DNA of 64,000 nucleotides from Photorhabdus heterorhabditis (GCF_018448905.1 NZ_RCWA01000022.1:1-64000); one strand, 5' to 3'. Counted from the first letter of the stretch, positions 50,196 through 61,020 are shown. The notes: a model not told the origin generated them from the sequence alone. Made by a program: numbers and translations.

Positions 50196-51311
50196 ATGCA
50201 AAAAGAACCTATTAAAACATCAAATCCAGATAATGCCGAGTCATATGTTAAAGACGAGGTAGAAATCGAGAACGCTGCAATCGCATTGTCCGCAATTGTC
50301 TCGGTGGCAAACAACTCTGATAATCGGCTCGAGGTTTTCGGTGTGGGCACCGATAATGCGGTATGGCACAATTGGCAAACCGCACCATACGCAAATTCTT
50401 CCTGGTCCGGCTGGAACACACTTGGCGGAGGAGTGACCAGCAAGCCCGCTGTTTACACCAATTCAGACGGTCGATTAGAAGTGTTTGTACGTGGCGGAGA
50501 TAATGCGTTATGGCATAACTGGCAGACAGCCCCCAATTCCGGTTGGTCAGGTTGGCAGTCGTTGAATGGCTCAATTACGAGTAACCCAGCAGTATTTGTC
50601 AACTCTGATGGTCGGCTTGAAGTCTTTGCACTCGGCGGGGATAACGCGCTCTGGCACATCTGGCAAACCAAACCTCATAACGGTCCATGGTCTAACTGGG
50701 AATCATTAGGCGGCGGAATTACCAGCAATCCAGCGGTACATATCAACGCCGACGGTCGGCTTGAAGTCTTTGTACGCGGCGGGGATAACGCGCTCTGGCA
50801 CATCTGGCAAACCAAACCTCATAACGGTCCATGGTCTAACTGGGAATCATTAGGCGGCGGGATCACCAGCGACCCTGCGGTATATCTCAACTCCGATGGT
50901 CGGCTTGAAGTCTTTGCACGCGGCGGGGATAACGCGCTCTGGCACATCTGGCAAACCAAACCCTATACTGGTCCATGGTCTAAATGGGATTCATTGGGTG
51001 GCGGAATTACCAGCAATCCAGCGGTACATATCAACGCCGACGGTCGGCTTGAAGTCTTTGCACGCGGCGGGGATAACGCACTCTGGCACATCTGGCAGAC
51101 CAAACCTCATGCCGGCCCGTGGTCTAACTGGTCCTCATTAGGTGGCGGGATTACCAGCGCCCCGGTAGTAGGGAAAAATGCCAACGGCCAACTTGAAGTC
51201 TTTGCGCATGGCAGTGATAACGCACTCTGGCATATCTGGCAAACCACATCATCGTGGTCCGCTTGGGCATCCCTAGGTGGCTATTTGATCGATGCTTCAG
51301 TGATCAAATAA
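50196..51311 (+). CDS. PLL-type seven-bladed beta-propeller lectin 2
   Basis: The 371-residue paralogue of the preceding lectin starts with nearly the same lead (IKTSNPDNAESYVKDEVEIE) and has seven blades of the type DGRLEVFARGGDNALWHIWQ, WSNWESLGGGITSNP, ending GGYLIDASVIK. The loop after RG is GGD rather than the TD/AD of lectin 1, so the ligand preference may differ. Blades 3 and 4 share about 80 identical bases 144 bp apart (50635-50716 and 50779-50860), a sign of recent exchange between blades. AAGGA precedes the ATG. There is no signal peptide. Confidence 0.92.
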   Translation: MQKEPIKTSNPDNAESYVKDEVEIENAAIALSAIVSVANNSDNRLEVFGVGTDNAVWHNWQTAPYANSSWSGWNTLGGGVTSKPAVYTNSDGRLEVFVRGGDNALWHNWQTAPNSGWSGWQSLNGSITSNPAVFVNSDGRLEVFALGGDNALWHIWQTKPHNGPWSNWESLGGGITSNPAVHINADGRLEVFVRGGDNALWHIWQTKPHNGPWSNWESLGGGITSDPAVYLNSDGRLEVFARGGDNALWHIWQTKPYTGPWSKWDSLGGGITSNPAVHINADGRLEVFARGGDNALWHIWQTKPHAGPWSNWSSLGGGITSAPVVGKNANGQLEVFAHGSDNALWHIWQTTSSWSAWASLGGYLIDASVIK

Positions 51312-51352
51312 TCTGGCAAGAAACAGCTTCGCACAAGAAAAGCATAACCTTC

Positions 51353-51398
51353 TGGCCTGATGCGCTAAAGAGAACATTTATTGTGCTGCATCAGGCCA
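51353..51398 (+). terminator. hairpin after lectin 2
   Basis: A perfect 11-bp stem (TGGCCTGATGC / GCATCAGGCCA) has a 24-nt loop, 42 bp after the lectin stop. A similar shorter hairpin follows lectin 1. Confidence 0.5.
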
Positions 51399-51405
51399 AT
51401 GATGC

Positions 51406-51649
51406 CTATTTGCGTGGCTTAAGATTAACTAAACCCGCAGCATGTTCAAAAGAAAACGATACGGGCATAACATCTAAAACTTCATAAATCCCCCATTCAA
51501 GTATGCTGGCTTTTAGCTGGTTTCCTTTAATTTCAACATTTATCAGGTATTTCTTATCAAGGCAGGGATAGCTTCGGGCTAGAAAGCAAAAACCCGTCAA
51601 CATTGGGAAATGTTTTAAGCCATTTCGGCAACGCCGCTTTACCTTCCAT
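51406..51649 (-). pseudogene. frameshifted small gene remnant, unknown
   Basis: On the reverse strand an ATG at 51649 opens MEGKAALPKWLKTFPNVDGF, running to LLSSPKLSLP before a stop. In another frame the reading continues YLINVEIKGNQLKASILEWG, IYEVLDVMPVSFSFEHAAGL, ending at 51406. One frameshift near 51562 would join them into a protein of about 80 residues. I do not recognise the family. Confidence 0.35.
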
Positions 51650-51962
51650 ATAGAACCAGATCTTTTGCTACTTTAACTGTAAATAATGAAAACAGTCTTG
51701 GTATACCAGACTGGTAAACCTCGCTAAATTAACCAGTTTAATTTTGATGACATATTCTCTGTTATTTTTTTACTTTCAATTTTACCGCGCGGTAGCAGTA
51801 TATCTGTCCTTAATTTCCGATTTATTCAGATCCTTACAATTTAACAAGACTAAAATCCAACTAAATTTGCGAATTACTTCCAGATTTTACTTGTGTAAGT
51901 TTAAAGCTTGGTGCGATACCATAACGGAAGAATTGATTCACAAACTTAACTAAGACAACTGC
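51650..51962. other. intergenic region upstream of mutS
   Basis: About 310 bp. A 69-residue ORF at 51744-51953 is Phe/Leu/Tyr-rich with no recognisable domain and is not called. It contains the mutS leader. Confidence 0.4.
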
Positions 51963-54518
51963 ATGATTAATACAGAAACTTTCGACACCCACACGCCCAT
52001 GATGCAGCAATATCTCCGTCTTAAAGCACAGCATCCTGATATCCTGTTGTTTTACAGAATGGGAGATTTCTATGAGCTATTTTATGACGATGCCAAAAAA
52101 GCCGCAAAACTACTGGATATCTCGCTGACCAAACGAGGGCAATCAGCCGGTAACCCGATTCCAATGGCAGGCGTGCCACATCATGCAGTAGAAAACTACC
52201 TAGCTAAGTTGGTTCAATTGGGTGAGTCAGTCGCTATCTGTGAGCAAATTGGTGATCCTGCCACCAGCAAAGGCCCTGTTGAACGCAAAGTCGTTCGCAT
52301 TGTTACCCCCGGAACGGTGACAGATGAAGCGTTATTGCAGGAACGGCAAGATAACCTGCTCGCCGCTATCTGGCACGATAATCAAGGATTTGGTTACGCC
52401 ACGCTGGATGTAACCTCCGGTCGCTTCCAAATATCTGAAATGGCAGAACAGGAAACGATGGTCGCCGAATTGCAACGTACCCGTCCCGTTGAATTACTCT
52501 ATCCTGAAAGCTTTGAACACATGGCTCTGATTGAACATTGCCATGGCTTACGCCGTCGCCCTTTATGGGAATTCGAACTGGATACAGCAAAACAGCAACT
52601 GAATCTGCAATTTGGTACCCGTGATCTGGTTGGCTTTGGTGTGGAAAAAGCAGCACTCGCTCTGCGTGCCGCAGGCTGCTTATTGCAATACGTCAAAGAT
52701 ACTCAGCGCACAGCTCTACCACATATTCGTGGTATCACCATCGAACGCCAGCAAGATGCGGTTATTATGGATGCGGCAACCCGTCGTAATCTGGAACTGA
52801 CACAAAACTTGTCTGGTGGTACAGATAATACTCTTGCTTCCATTCTTGATCTGTGTGTTACCCCAATGGGTAGCCGAATGTTGAAACGCTGGTTGCATGC
52901 TCCTGTCAGGGACTGCCAAATATTAGAAAATCGTCAACAAGCTATTGCTACCTTGCAGGAAATTGGGTTGGAGTTACAGCCATTCTTGCTACAAGTAGGT
53001 GATCTGGAACGTGTATTGGCGCGCCTGGCTCTACGTTCAGCCCGACCACGGGATCTGGCAAAAATGCGCCATGCATTCCAGCAATTACCGGATATCCATC
53101 AAATTATGGACTCCTCAGATTCCCCCTACATCAAGCAATTGCAGAAAAATATCGGCAGGTTTGATGAATTACAGGAATTGCTTGAAAAAGCGATTGTAGA
53201 AACACCACCGGTATTGATTCGGGACGGTGGTGTAATCGCACCGGGTTATAACAGCGAACTGGATGAATGGCGCACACTGGCTGATGGTGCCAGTAACTAT
53301 CTGGAACAACTGGAAATCCGCGAACGAGAAAAACTGGGTATCGATACTCTAAAAGTCGGCTTTAACGGTGTTCATGGTTACTATATTCAAGTTAGCCGAG
53401 GGCAAAGCCATCTGGTGCCAATTCATTATGTCCGCCGCCAGACACTGAAAAATGCTGAGCGTTATATCATCCCCGAGCTAAAAGAATATGAAGATAAGGT
53501 TCTGACTTCTAAAGGGAAATCTCTGGCAATAGAGAAAGCGCTTTACGAAGAATTATTTGATCTGTTGCTGCCTCATTTGGCCGAATTACAAGCCAGCGCC
53601 GAAGCACTGGCTGAACTTGACGTGTTAGCAAATCTGGCAGAACGTGCTGAAACCCTGAATTATGTTTGCCCAACATTGAGTGATAAACCGGGAATTCAAA
53701 TTGCCGGTGGCCGCCATCCCGTTGTTGAGCAAGTTCTGAGTGAACCTTTTATCTCCAACCCGCTTTCTTTATCCTCACAACGACGTCTGTTGATTATTAC
53801 CGGTCCAAATATGGGTGGTAAAAGTACTTATATGCGTCAAGCAGCATTGATTACACTTCTGGCCTATATCGGTAGCTTTGTACCTGCTGAAAAAGCCATC
53901 ATCGGCCCGGTTGATCGCATATTTACCCGTGTGGGGGCTTCCGATGATCTAGCATCTGGCCGTTCAACCTTTATGGTGGAAATGACAGAAACCGCTAACA
54001 TTCTGCACAATGCAACAGAACAAAGCTTGGTCTTGATGGATGAAATTGGCAGAGGCACATCAACCTACGACGGTCTTTCTCTGGCCTGGGCATGTGCAGA
54101 AAATCTGGCAAACCGCATTAAAGCAATGACCTTATTTGCCACTCACTATTTTGAACTAACTACGTTGCCGGAAAAACTCGAAGGTGTGGTCAACATTCAT
54201 CTGGATGCGGTAGAGCATGGAGATACTATTGCATTTATGCACAGTGTACAGGATGGTGCGGCAAGTAAGAGTTATGGGCTGGCAGTCGCTTCCCTCGCCG
54301 GGGTTCCCCGTGAAGTTATCAAACGGGCGCGTCAGAAACTTAAAGAACTAGAATCGCTATCCAACCATGCAACCGCAAGTCATGTCGATACACCGCAACT
54401 TGCGTTATTAACAGAAGAGATATCACCGGCAGTCGAAGCATTGGAAAATCTCAATCCAGACTCACTGACTCCGCGTCAAGCTTTGGAATGGATTTATCGG
54501 CTAAAAGATATGGTGTAA
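51963..54518 (+). CDS. mutS: DNA mismatch repair protein MutS
   Basis: MutS recognises mismatches and, with ATP, recruits MutL. The 851-residue protein (853 in E. coli) has the mismatch-contact Phe-x-Glu in [17 protein letters not shown], the connector and lever domains, and the ABC-type ATPase with Walker [35 protein letters not shown], Walker [17 protein letters not shown] and the His switch ATHYFELT. The C-terminal tetramerisation segment is present. It marks the right edge of the accessory region and is followed by miaE after 3 bp. Confidence 0.97.
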   Translation: MINTETFDTHTPMMQQYLRLKAQHPDILLFYRMGDFYELFYDDAKKAAKLLDISLTKRGQSAGNPIPMAGVPHHAVENYLAKLVQLGESVAICEQIGDPATSKGPVERKVVRIVTPGTVTDEALLQERQDNLLAAIWHDNQGFGYATLDVTSGRFQISEMAEQETMVAELQRTRPVELLYPESFEHMALIEHCHGLRRRPLWEFELDTAKQQLNLQFGTRDLVGFGVEKAALALRAAGCLLQYVKDTQRTALPHIRGITIERQQDAVIMDAATRRNLELTQNLSGGTDNTLASILDLCVTPMGSRMLKRWLHAPVRDCQILENRQQAIATLQEIGLELQPFLLQVGDLERVLARLALRSARPRDLAKMRHAFQQLPDIHQIMDSSDSPYIKQLQKNIGRFDELQELLEKAIVETPPVLIRDGGVIAPGYNSELDEWRTLADGASNYLEQLEIREREKLGIDTLKVGFNGVHGYYIQVSRGQSHLVPIHYVRRQTLKNAERYIIPELKEYEDKVLTSKGKSLAIEKALYEELFDLLLPHLAELQASAEALAELDVLANLAERAETLNYVCPTLSDKPGIQIAGGRHPVVEQVLSEPFISNPLSLSSQRRLLIITGPNMGGKSTYMRQAALITLLAYIGSFVPAEKAIIGPVDRIFTRVGASDDLASGRSTFMVEMTETANILHNATEQSLVLMDEIGRGTSTYDGLSLAWACAENLANRIKAMTLFATHYFELTTLPEKLEGVVNIHLDAVEHGDTIAFMHSVQDGAASKSYGLAVASLAGVPREVIKRARQKLKELESLSNHATASHVDTPQLALLTEEISPAVEALENLNPDSLTPRQALEWIYRLKDMV

Positions 54519-54521
54519 AAA

Positions 54522-55283
54522 GTGTTCAATAAAAGCCTCTTACAACCAATATACCGTTTTTTGCAGTGTGAAACCCCAGACTTATGGGTAGATAAAGCAA
54601 AACAGCCTGAAAATTTACCGGTGCTTCTACGGGATCATCTGTTATGCGAACTAAAAGCAGCACAGAGCGCAATGTATTTGATCCGCAAGTATGCAGTAGA
54701 TCAGCGAAGTGCGGATACACTTCTAACATGGTTTAAACCCTATGAAGATTTTGCCTATAAGAAGATTGGCGATCTCAATTCATTAAGAAGTCAGAACCAA
54801 GCGACCAAACAGATCACCGCCAAAGCTAATTCCCCATATGGTCAAGATCTGATTGATAAAATGGTATTGCTGATTAAAGAAGAGTTACATCACTTCTATC
54901 AGGTGCTAGAAATCATGAATGCACGCGATATCAGCTATGAAAGCATCAGCGCCAGCCGTTATGCTAAAAGAATGCTCAGCCACATCATCAACCACGAACC
55001 TTATACACTGATAGATAAGCTGATTATCGGGGCTTATATTGAAGCACGCTCCTGTGAGCGCTTTGCTAAACTAGCACCACATCTGGATGAAGAATTGAGT
55101 AAATTTTATATCTCACTACTTCGCTCTGAAGCACGCCATTACCAGGACTATCTTGCACTGGCACAATCTATCGCTAATGAAGATATTACCGAACGAGTTA
55201 ACTATTTTGGCCGTATTGAAGCTGAGTTGATTCAAAATCCAGATAGCGATTTTAAATTTCACAGTGGCATTCCTGTAGTTTGA
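54522..55283 (+). CDS. miaE: tRNA 2-methylthio-N6-isopentenyladenosine hydroxylase MiaE
   Basis: MiaE is an O2-dependent diiron enzyme that hydroxylates ms2i6A37 in tRNAs reading U-starting codons. It occurs in Salmonella and many gamma-proteobacteria but not E. coli. The 253-residue protein shows the four-helix ferritin-like pattern: HLLCELKAAQSAMYLIRKY, the EExxH-type KEELHHFYQVLEIM, GAYIEARSCERFAKLAP, and SEARHYQDYLALA. It starts with GTG at 54522, three bases after the mutS stop, and is probably read through from mutS. Confidence 0.92.
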   Translation: MFNKSLLQPIYRFLQCETPDLWVDKAKQPENLPVLLRDHLLCELKAAQSAMYLIRKYAVDQRSADTLLTWFKPYEDFAYKKIGDLNSLRSQNQATKQITAKANSPYGQDLIDKMVLLIKEELHHFYQVLEIMNARDISYESISASRYAKRMLSHIINHEPYTLIDKLIIGAYIEARSCERFAKLAPHLDEELSKFYISLLRSEARHYQDYLALAQSIANEDITERVNYFGRIEAELIQNPDSDFKFHSGIPVV

Positions 55284-55305
55284 ATATAGCAATGTCACAT
55301 TGATT

Positions 55306-55335
55306 AAAAAAGGTGAGCCAATACTCACCTTTTTT
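55306..55335. terminator. bidirectional rho-independent terminator
   Basis: A 12-bp perfect stem (AAAAAAGGTGAG / CTCACCTTTTTT) with a 6-nt loop has T runs on both strands, between miaE and the convergent zinc-ribbon genes. Confidence 0.85.
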
Positions 55336-55361
55336 TAATTTAATCTGTTGTTAAACCCAAA

Positions 55362-55691
55362 TTAAGCTTTTGGACGGGTAAGGAGCACAAATATCCCTAA
55401 AATAATATCGCCAACAAGCCAAATCCCCATAATCATTGCAGCACCTAGTCCTGTACCGATAGCCGCGCCAATCTGTTCCGCATTAGATAATTGATCCATA
55501 TTTTCAGTAGCTGCATTCATGCCACCAATGAGCCAATAGGCCATCAGCACATTAAACGCGATAAATATCCATTTAATGATCTTGCCAAAAAAGCTCCGTT
55601 TAGGTTTTCTCAATTGAACACCACAAGTCGGGCATTTAATCGAAGTGTCACTAACACTATTTGAACATTCAGGGCAATTTATTAATGCCAT
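55362..55691 (-). CDS. zinc-ribbon membrane protein, 109 aa
   Basis: The protein opens with a CxxC-x(n)-CxxC zinc ribbon (CPECSNSVSDTSIKCPTCG, residues 6-24), a basic linker (RKPKRSFFGK), and two membrane helices at about 37-57 and 80-105 (GAAIGTGLGAAMIMGIWLVG, then DIILGIFVLL). The function is unknown. A second gene with the same kind of N-terminal ribbon lies 9 bp upstream on the same strand, so the pair forms an operon in the mutS-rpoS interval. Confidence 0.75.
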   Translation of the reverse strand: MALINCPECSNSVSDTSIKCPTCGVQLRKPKRSFFGKIIKWIFIAFNVLMAYWLIGGMNAATENMDQLSNAEQIGAAIGTGLGAAMIMGIWLVGDIILGIFVLLTRPKA

Positions 55692-55700
55692 TTTTTATCC

Positions 55701-56408
55701 TTAGTTAACAGTTTTCACCGAGAAAAATTTAAATAAAAATTCTGGATTCTTCATAGATCCATCAGTAGTCAGACTCTTTTCTTCGAAAAAATCAATCGAT
55801 GACGAAAATAAATACCCGGAAAATTCGACTTTCTGTCCAACAGATAAAGAAAAGAGTTCATCGTAAACAGTAGAGTCTTTTTCAATTAACGTATCCGAAC
55901 GAATATCAGAAAATTCATTATTCCATGTTGCCAACTCAATATTTGGCGACACTTTTACCGACAAAATAGCTTTCCCGTCATTGTTCGTTTTCAACTCAGT
56001 TATTGTACCAATCCAAGAATTAATAGAATTTTGAGTAAATGCATCAGCAAGTGCAACTCTCCGCTGTTCCCTTAATGATGATTTTTGGAGTTCGTTTTTT
56101 GCACTAGAATATTTATCCACGAAAGATGATACTATCTGGACAAATTTAGCCTGATCGGATGGTATAGTGGCTTCATGTTTTTTTACCACAGTTTTAGTAT
56201 CAGAAGCAGTATCTGATTGAAGCTTTCCATCATCCTCACTCCAACTCGCGATTATCTTAATCAATATCAAGATGGCAATGCATAAAACAAAAATTTTAAT
56301 AAAATTTGCTTTTTTTATCTTTACACCACATCCTGGACAAGAATTAGCTGTTTTACTAACATCTTTTCCGCAGGCTTTACATTTCTTAAAAAGACTCTCG
56401 CTACTCAC
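55701..56408 (-). CDS. zinc-ribbon protein with membrane anchor and extracytoplasmic domain, 235 aa
   Basis: Residues 10-28 form a zinc ribbon (CKACGKDVSKTANSCPGCG). A basic linker and a single membrane helix follow (about 35-53, FIKIFVLCIAILILIKIIAS), and then some 180 residues, probably periplasmic, with a helical part (FVQIVSSFVDKYSSAKNELQ) and a beta-rich part (WIGTITELKTNNDGKAILSV, and VGQKVEFSGYLFSS) suggestive of an OB-like fold. I do not know the family. It is the first gene of the two-gene operon. The layout resembles a cytoplasmic sensor or anchor joined to an envelope domain. Confidence 0.75.
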   Translation of the reverse strand: MSSESLFKKCKACGKDVSKTANSCPGCGVKIKKANFIKIFVLCIAILILIKIIASWSEDDGKLQSDTASDTKTVVKKHEATIPSDQAKFVQIVSSFVDKYSSAKNELQKSSLREQRRVALADAFTQNSINSWIGTITELKTNNDGKAILSVKVSPNIELATWNNEFSDIRSDTLIEKDSTVYDELFSLSVGQKVEFSGYLFSSSIDFFEEKSLTTDGSMKNPEFLFKFFSVKTVN

Positions 56409-57445
56409 TAAACCTCCAATCCAATACCATCAACATGTAATCGTTTCATTCCTTAATTTACTTATTTATTAATACTGCTAGATACACTTGGCACCTTATC
56501 TTTATAAACACAAGTCAATAAAGGAATGTCAGATTATAGGTTTTTGCACGCTCAAAACTATACCGTATTAGATGCTGTTTTTTCGCGAAGAGAATTCATA
56601 TCTTTCACAATAGAAGAGATATGAATAATACTTAAGCAATACTCTCTTCTCCGATAAAAGCCAAATCGAAAAAATCCGTAGAATACGGTTTATAGCATAA
56701 TAAGCTGCTGAAAAAACTGAGTATTTGATTATTCAATAACCCACTACCTTATGAAAAATGGCTGTATCGCACATTCCAGTGCTAATATCCTCTATAGATT
56801 TTGTTTATTTCGCTGATATTCATTTACCCACAAAACTAAGGGATAATTGTTATCGCTCTGTTTTTTCCACCATTAGCAATATTACACAGCGAATCTGACT
56901 CCTATTCTATCAGTCAATAGCTTATTTCTGCTTTCACTCATAAAACCGGCCCTATATTATCAGCAAAAATATATTTGTCATTAAATTTATTAATGCATAA
57001 CAGAATCGATTATAAGTAAAGTTTCCCATAAGGATAGTCAGTTGCTATAGCAGGCATCTTTCTCGCCAACGAAAATGCACTATAGCCTATAAGCGATTGA
57101 CCGAAACAGAAAGATAACCGATTTCATGGTAATAGAAAACACAACATCTATGACAATAAACTCACAATTCTCTTACATAAACTCGTTACTAATATCATTT
57201 AAATTGCTTTGTAGACGCTGCGATATGGGTAGGTAGGCCGATCGATTCTGTAAGTACAGATAAAATCTTTGGTGATTACTAATAGAATGATAAGAAACTC
57301 GCTTATAATTATAACCCGTGTAGACCGCTCTAGATTAGAGATAATTAACCACCGGGTACTGAAGAACCTGATAATACCAAGCATCAACAATGCAAAAACA
57401 GGGATAACAGCTCTTCAGAACCCAAGTAGCTAAACTACTCAACAA
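56409..57445. other. gene-free stretch of about 1 kb upstream of zinc-ribbon genes and downstream of rpoS
   Basis: No convincing gene is seen. A 63-residue reverse ORF (57199-57390) is Ile/Arg-rich without recognisable features. A 9-bp inverted repeat (TTCATATCT at 56595-56603 with 56617-56625) is present. The mutS-rpoS interval is known to be variable among enterobacteria, and this may be the relic of a replaced segment. Confidence 0.45.
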
Positions 57446-58444
57446 TTAAGTACGGAACAATGATTCAATATTCAAACCTTGGGTTTGCATAATATCTTTT
57501 AAACGTCGCAAGCCTTCGACCTGGATCTGACGCACTCTTTCCCTTGTCAAACCGATCTCTTTGCCCACATCTTCCAAAGTTTCCGCTTCATAGCCCAAGA
57601 GACCAAAACGACGCGCTAATACTTCACGTTGCTTCGAATTTAATTCAAACAACCATTTGACGATACTCTTTTTCATATCATCTTCCTGTGTTGTTCCCTC
57701 CGGCCCTGTTTCATTCTCATCTGATAAAACATCCAATAGTGCTTTGTCAGAATCGCTACTAATTGGTGTATCAACCGAAATAATACGTTCATTCAATCGC
57801 AACATACGACTGACGTCATCAACCGATTTATCCAGTTTTTCTGCTATCTCTTCTGGACTGGGTTCATGATCTAATTTATGGGCAAGTTCTCTTGCAGTAC
57901 GCAAGTAGACGTTAAGTTCTTTAACAATATGAATAGGCAACCGGATAGTACGAGTTTGATTCATAATAGCCCGTTCAATAGTCTGCCGAATCCACCATGT
58001 TGCATAGGTAGAAAACCTGAATCCACGTTCCGGGTCAAATTTCTCAACAGCACGGATAAGACCAAGATTACCTTCTTCAATCAAATCAAGAAGGGCTAAG
58101 CCTCTGTTGCTGTAACGGCGGGAGATTTTAACAACCAATCGCAAGTTACTTTCAATCATTCTCTGGCGGGCCAATACATCACCACGTAATGCCCGCCTTG
58201 CAAAAAAAACCTCTTCTTCTGCCGTCAACAGAGGAGAAAAACCAATCTCTCCGAGATAAAGCTGTGTTGCATCAAGAACTCGCTGGTTCATACCCTGCAA
58301 TACATCTAAGTCATTCTCAAGATCAGTTAGGTCACCCTCACCATTCTTCAATAATTTCTCATCGAAGTCGTCAGCTTCAATACCGCTTTCATCTAAATCC
58401 GCATCATCATACAAATCACTAACTTTCAGCGTATTTTGGCTCAT
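57446..58444 (-). CDS. rpoS: RNA polymerase sigma factor RpoS (sigma-38)
   Basis: RpoS directs stationary-phase and general stress transcription. The 332-residue protein (330 in E. coli) has region 1.2 ([20 protein letters not shown]), region 2 ([38 protein letters not shown]), region 3 and region 4 with the helix-turn-helix [20 protein letters not shown]. In E. coli its main promoter lies inside nlpD and its translation is helped by ArcZ, which is also encoded in this window. It is the last gene of the conserved reverse block. Confidence 0.97.
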   Translation of the reverse strand: MSQNTLKVSDLYDDADLDESGIEADDFDEKLLKNGEGDLTDLENDLDVLQGMNQRVLDATQLYLGEIGFSPLLTAEEEVFFARRALRGDVLARQRMIESNLRLVVKISRRYSNRGLALLDLIEEGNLGLIRAVEKFDPERGFRFSTYATWWIRQTIERAIMNQTRTIRLPIHIVKELNVYLRTARELAHKLDHEPSPEEIAEKLDKSVDDVSRMLRLNERIISVDTPISSDSDKALLDVLSDENETGPEGTTQEDDMKKSIVKWLFELNSKQREVLARRFGLLGYEAETLEDVGKEIGLTRERVRQIQVEGLRRLKDIMQTQGLNIESLFRT

Positions 58445-58495
58445 AAGCTGCCCCTACCCGAGATAATGCAGGCAGAATTCAGCATTCTGCCCAGT

Positions 58496-59482
58496 TTATC
58501 GCTGCGGAAGATAACGCAGCGGGTTTACGGATTTTCCCTTGTAACGAATTTCAAAGTGTAATCTTACAGAGCTAGTACCGGTGCTACCCATAGTGGCAAT
58601 TTTCTGCCCTGCTTTAATATCCTGTTGCTCACGAACCAGCATTGTATCGTTATGAGCATAGGCACTCAGGTAGTCATCGTTATGTTTTATAATTATCAGA
58701 TTTCCATATCCACGTAAGGCATTTCCGGCGTATACCACCCGACCACCTGATGTCGCAAATACTGACTGACCACGACTACCTGCAATATCAATCCCTTTGT
58801 TACCCCCTTGGGTATCAGAGAAATTCTCAATCACTTTACCTTCAGCAGGCCACATCCAATGACTAACAACACTGCTTACGGTTGTCGTCGGTGACTTTAC
58901 ATACGTATTGTTTATTGTTGAGGTCGTTGCCTGTGGCAACATTTTTACACTCTTTTGTTTTCCAGAATTTGCAGGATACGCATTAGTTGATTGAGAATCA
59001 ACCAGGGTTGTTTGAATTTGATTATGGTTATAAGTGGTTAAAATCCCACTATTACCCGTCCTCAAAGTCTGCCCCACCGTTAGACTATAAGGTTCTGAAA
59101 TATTATTTTTGCTCGCAAGATCACGAAAATCATTGCCAGTAATCCATGCAATATAAAACAGAGTATCACCATGTCTTACTGTGTAAGTATTGCCGTTATA
59201 GCTACCTTTAGGAATATTTTCATAATTGCGGTTATAAACTATTCCCCCTTGTGAATCTCCACCAGTAGCACTAATTGATGAAGGTGAAGATGCCATTGGT
59301 GTAGATATAGCAGAGCTGCCAGAAGATATTACCGGACGACTGATACTCCGATTTTGTTCCTGATCGACACTGGTGATAGGCGCAGGGCGAGTCGGTGTAT
59401 TTGCACAGCCGACTAACCAGATTCCTATCAATGAACAAGTTACAATCCGCTGTATTTTTTTCATTGGGCTTCCTGAATTCAT
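58496..59482 (-). CDS. nlpD: murein hydrolase activator NlpD
   Basis: NlpD is an outer-membrane lipoprotein that activates the amidase AmiC at the septum. The 328-residue protein has a lipoprotein leader ([11 protein letters not shown]), a low-complexity Ser/Pro linker, a LysM domain ([20 protein letters not shown]), a long Thr/Ser linker, and a LytM domain ([40 protein letters not shown]) that lacks the zinc ligands, as expected for an activator. ATG 59482 follows AAGGAAG and is preferred to an ATG 45 bases upstream. The rpoS promoter probably lies within it. Confidence 0.94.
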   Translation of the reverse strand: MNSGSPMKKIQRIVTCSLIGIWLVGCANTPTRPAPITSVDQEQNRSISRPVISSGSSAISTPMASSPSSISATGGDSQGGIVYNRNYENIPKGSYNGNTYTVRHGDTLFYIAWITGNDFRDLASKNNISEPYSLTVGQTLRTGNSGILTTYNHNQIQTTLVDSQSTNAYPANSGKQKSVKMLPQATTSTINNTYVKSPTTTVSSVVSHWMWPAEGKVIENFSDTQGGNKGIDIAGSRGQSVFATSGGRVVYAGNALRGYGNLIIIKHNDDYLSAYAHNDTMLVREQQDIKAGQKIATMGSTGTSSVRLHFEIRYKGKSVNPLRYLPQR

Positions 59483-59632
59483 ACTTCCTTCCCCCATAAC
59501 GGCAAATATAAGCGTAAAAACCAACAATTCTTAAAGATCATACATAACCACAAAAATCTCAAAACAAAAATATTTCGCTTATTAAAGCAGATATAACCAT
59601 TAATTGAAAAATAGTTGTAATAGGCTAAGAAA

Positions 59633-60262
59633 TTAAGCTAATTCCCCTTGCACAAGAGGGACAAAACGTACAGCTTCGATCACTTCGCTATGAAAACCAT
59701 TGCCATGACGTTTCACCGACTTAAGAAGCTGTGTATGCTCACCAACGGGCAAAACCATAACACCACCATCAGAAAGCTGGGACATAAGTTCTTGTGGGAT
59801 ATACGGAGGCGCTGCGGTCACAATGATAGCATCAAACAACCCACGCGACGGCCACCCTTGCCAACCATCGCCATGACGGGTTGAAACATTATGTAAATCA
59901 AGCTGTTTCAACCTACGTTTAGCCTGCCATTGTAAACCTTTTATCCGCTCTACCGAGAAAACATGTTTAACCAAACGAGCTAATATTGCCGTCTGATAAC
60001 CGGAGCCGGTACCAATTTCCAGCACCTTAGCATCCGGTGTTAATTGAAGCAGTTCAGTCATGCGAGCAACAATATAAGGCTGAGAAATCGTTTGCCCATA
60101 ACCTATAGGTAAGGCGGTGTTTTCATAAGCTTTATGAGCCAGCGCTTCATCGACAAAACGTTCTCTGGGCACAGCTGAAATAGCTGCCAGTAAACACTCA
60201 TCGTTTACTCCCTGCTGGCGCAATTGTGTCAGCAAATTTTGCATTGCCCGACTACTCAGCAT
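59633..60262 (-). CDS. pcm: protein-L-isoaspartate O-methyltransferase
   Basis: Pcm methylates isoaspartyl residues in aged proteins so that they can revert to aspartate, using SAM. The 209-residue protein matches E. coli Pcm (208): [34 protein letters not shown], the SAM motif [38 protein letters not shown] and the end [12 protein letters not shown]. Its ATG overlaps the surE stop by seven bases, so they are coupled. Confidence 0.95.
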   Translation of the reverse strand: MLSSRAMQNLLTQLRQQGVNDECLLAAISAVPRERFVDEALAHKAYENTALPIGYGQTISQPYIVARMTELLQLTPDAKVLEIGTGSGYQTAILARLVKHVFSVERIKGLQWQAKRRLKQLDLHNVSTRHGDGWQGWPSRGLFDAIIVTAAPPYIPQELMSQLSDGGVMVLPVGEHTQLLKSVKRHGNGFHSEVIEAVRFVPLVQGELA

Positions 60263-61020
60263 TCTCCATTAACCTCAGCTTTAATTAACCAATCTTTCAC
60301 TAATTCCTGCGCTTTATACGCAGTCAGATCTACCTGCAATGGCGTAATGGATACATACCCCTGCTCTACAGCTGCAAAATCTGTTTCAGGACCGGCATCA
60401 CGTTTATCTCCTGGCGGCCCCAACCAGTAAAGTGTATTCCCTTTTGGATCTTGCATGGAATAGACTTCTTCCGCGGCATGACGACTACCACAACGTGTAA
60501 CTCGAAAACCTTTAATTTGCTCAAGTGGCAGATCAGGAACATTCACATTCAGAATATTACCCGCTCTCAAAGACGTTGTTTGTAACATTTGCAGCAAACG
60601 ACATGTGATTTCTGCCGCTGTTTCGTAATGCCGTTCGCCATCAAGTGAAATAGCCAAAGCAGGTAATCCCAAGTGACGGCCTTCCATTGCAGCAGCAACT
60701 GTACCGGAATAAATCACATCATCCCCAAGATTAGGACCTCGATTAATACCAGCAATAACAATTTCCGGGCGAGGGAGAACCAGGCGATTAACGCCAAGAT
60801 AGACACAATCTGTCGGTGTACCGTCCAATACCGATATATCGCCATTCTCCAGCGTATTAATTCTTAACGAACGATCAAGTGTCAATGCATTTGATGCACC
60901 ACTCCGGTTACGGTCAGGCGCAATAACCTGCACATGATAACTTTCCCGTAAAGCTGCTGCTAAAACCTGAATCCCTGGTGCAGTGACACCGTCATCATTA
61001 CTCAGTAATATTCGTAACAT
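60256..61020 (-). CDS. surE: 5'/3'-nucleotidase SurE
   Basis: SurE is a metal-dependent nucleotidase that also releases phosphate from short polyphosphate and contributes to stationary-phase survival. The 254-residue protein has the metal-binding start [42 protein letters not shown] and [20 protein letters not shown]. Start ATG 61020 (or 61023, one codon earlier) is used because E. coli SurE begins [11 protein letters not shown]. It overlaps the end of truD by about 23 bases and pcm by seven. Confidence 0.95.
   Translation of the reverse strand: MLRILLSNDDGVTAPGIQVLAAALRESYHVQVIAPDRNRSGASNALTLDRSLRINTLENGDISVLDGTPTDCVYLGVNRLVLPRPEIVIAGINRGPNLGDDVIYSGTVAAAMEGRHLGLPALAISLDGERHYETAAEITCRLLQMLQTTSLRAGNILNVNVPDLPLEQIKGFRVTRCGSRHAAEEVYSMQDPKGNTLYWLGPPGDKRDAGPETDFAAVEQGYVSITPLQVDLTAYKAQELVKDWLIKAEVNGEC

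Noticed and set aside
57199-57390. 63-residue reverse ORF between rpoS and the zinc-ribbon genes
   Set aside because: No features beyond hydrophobic AT-biased composition and no ribosome site.
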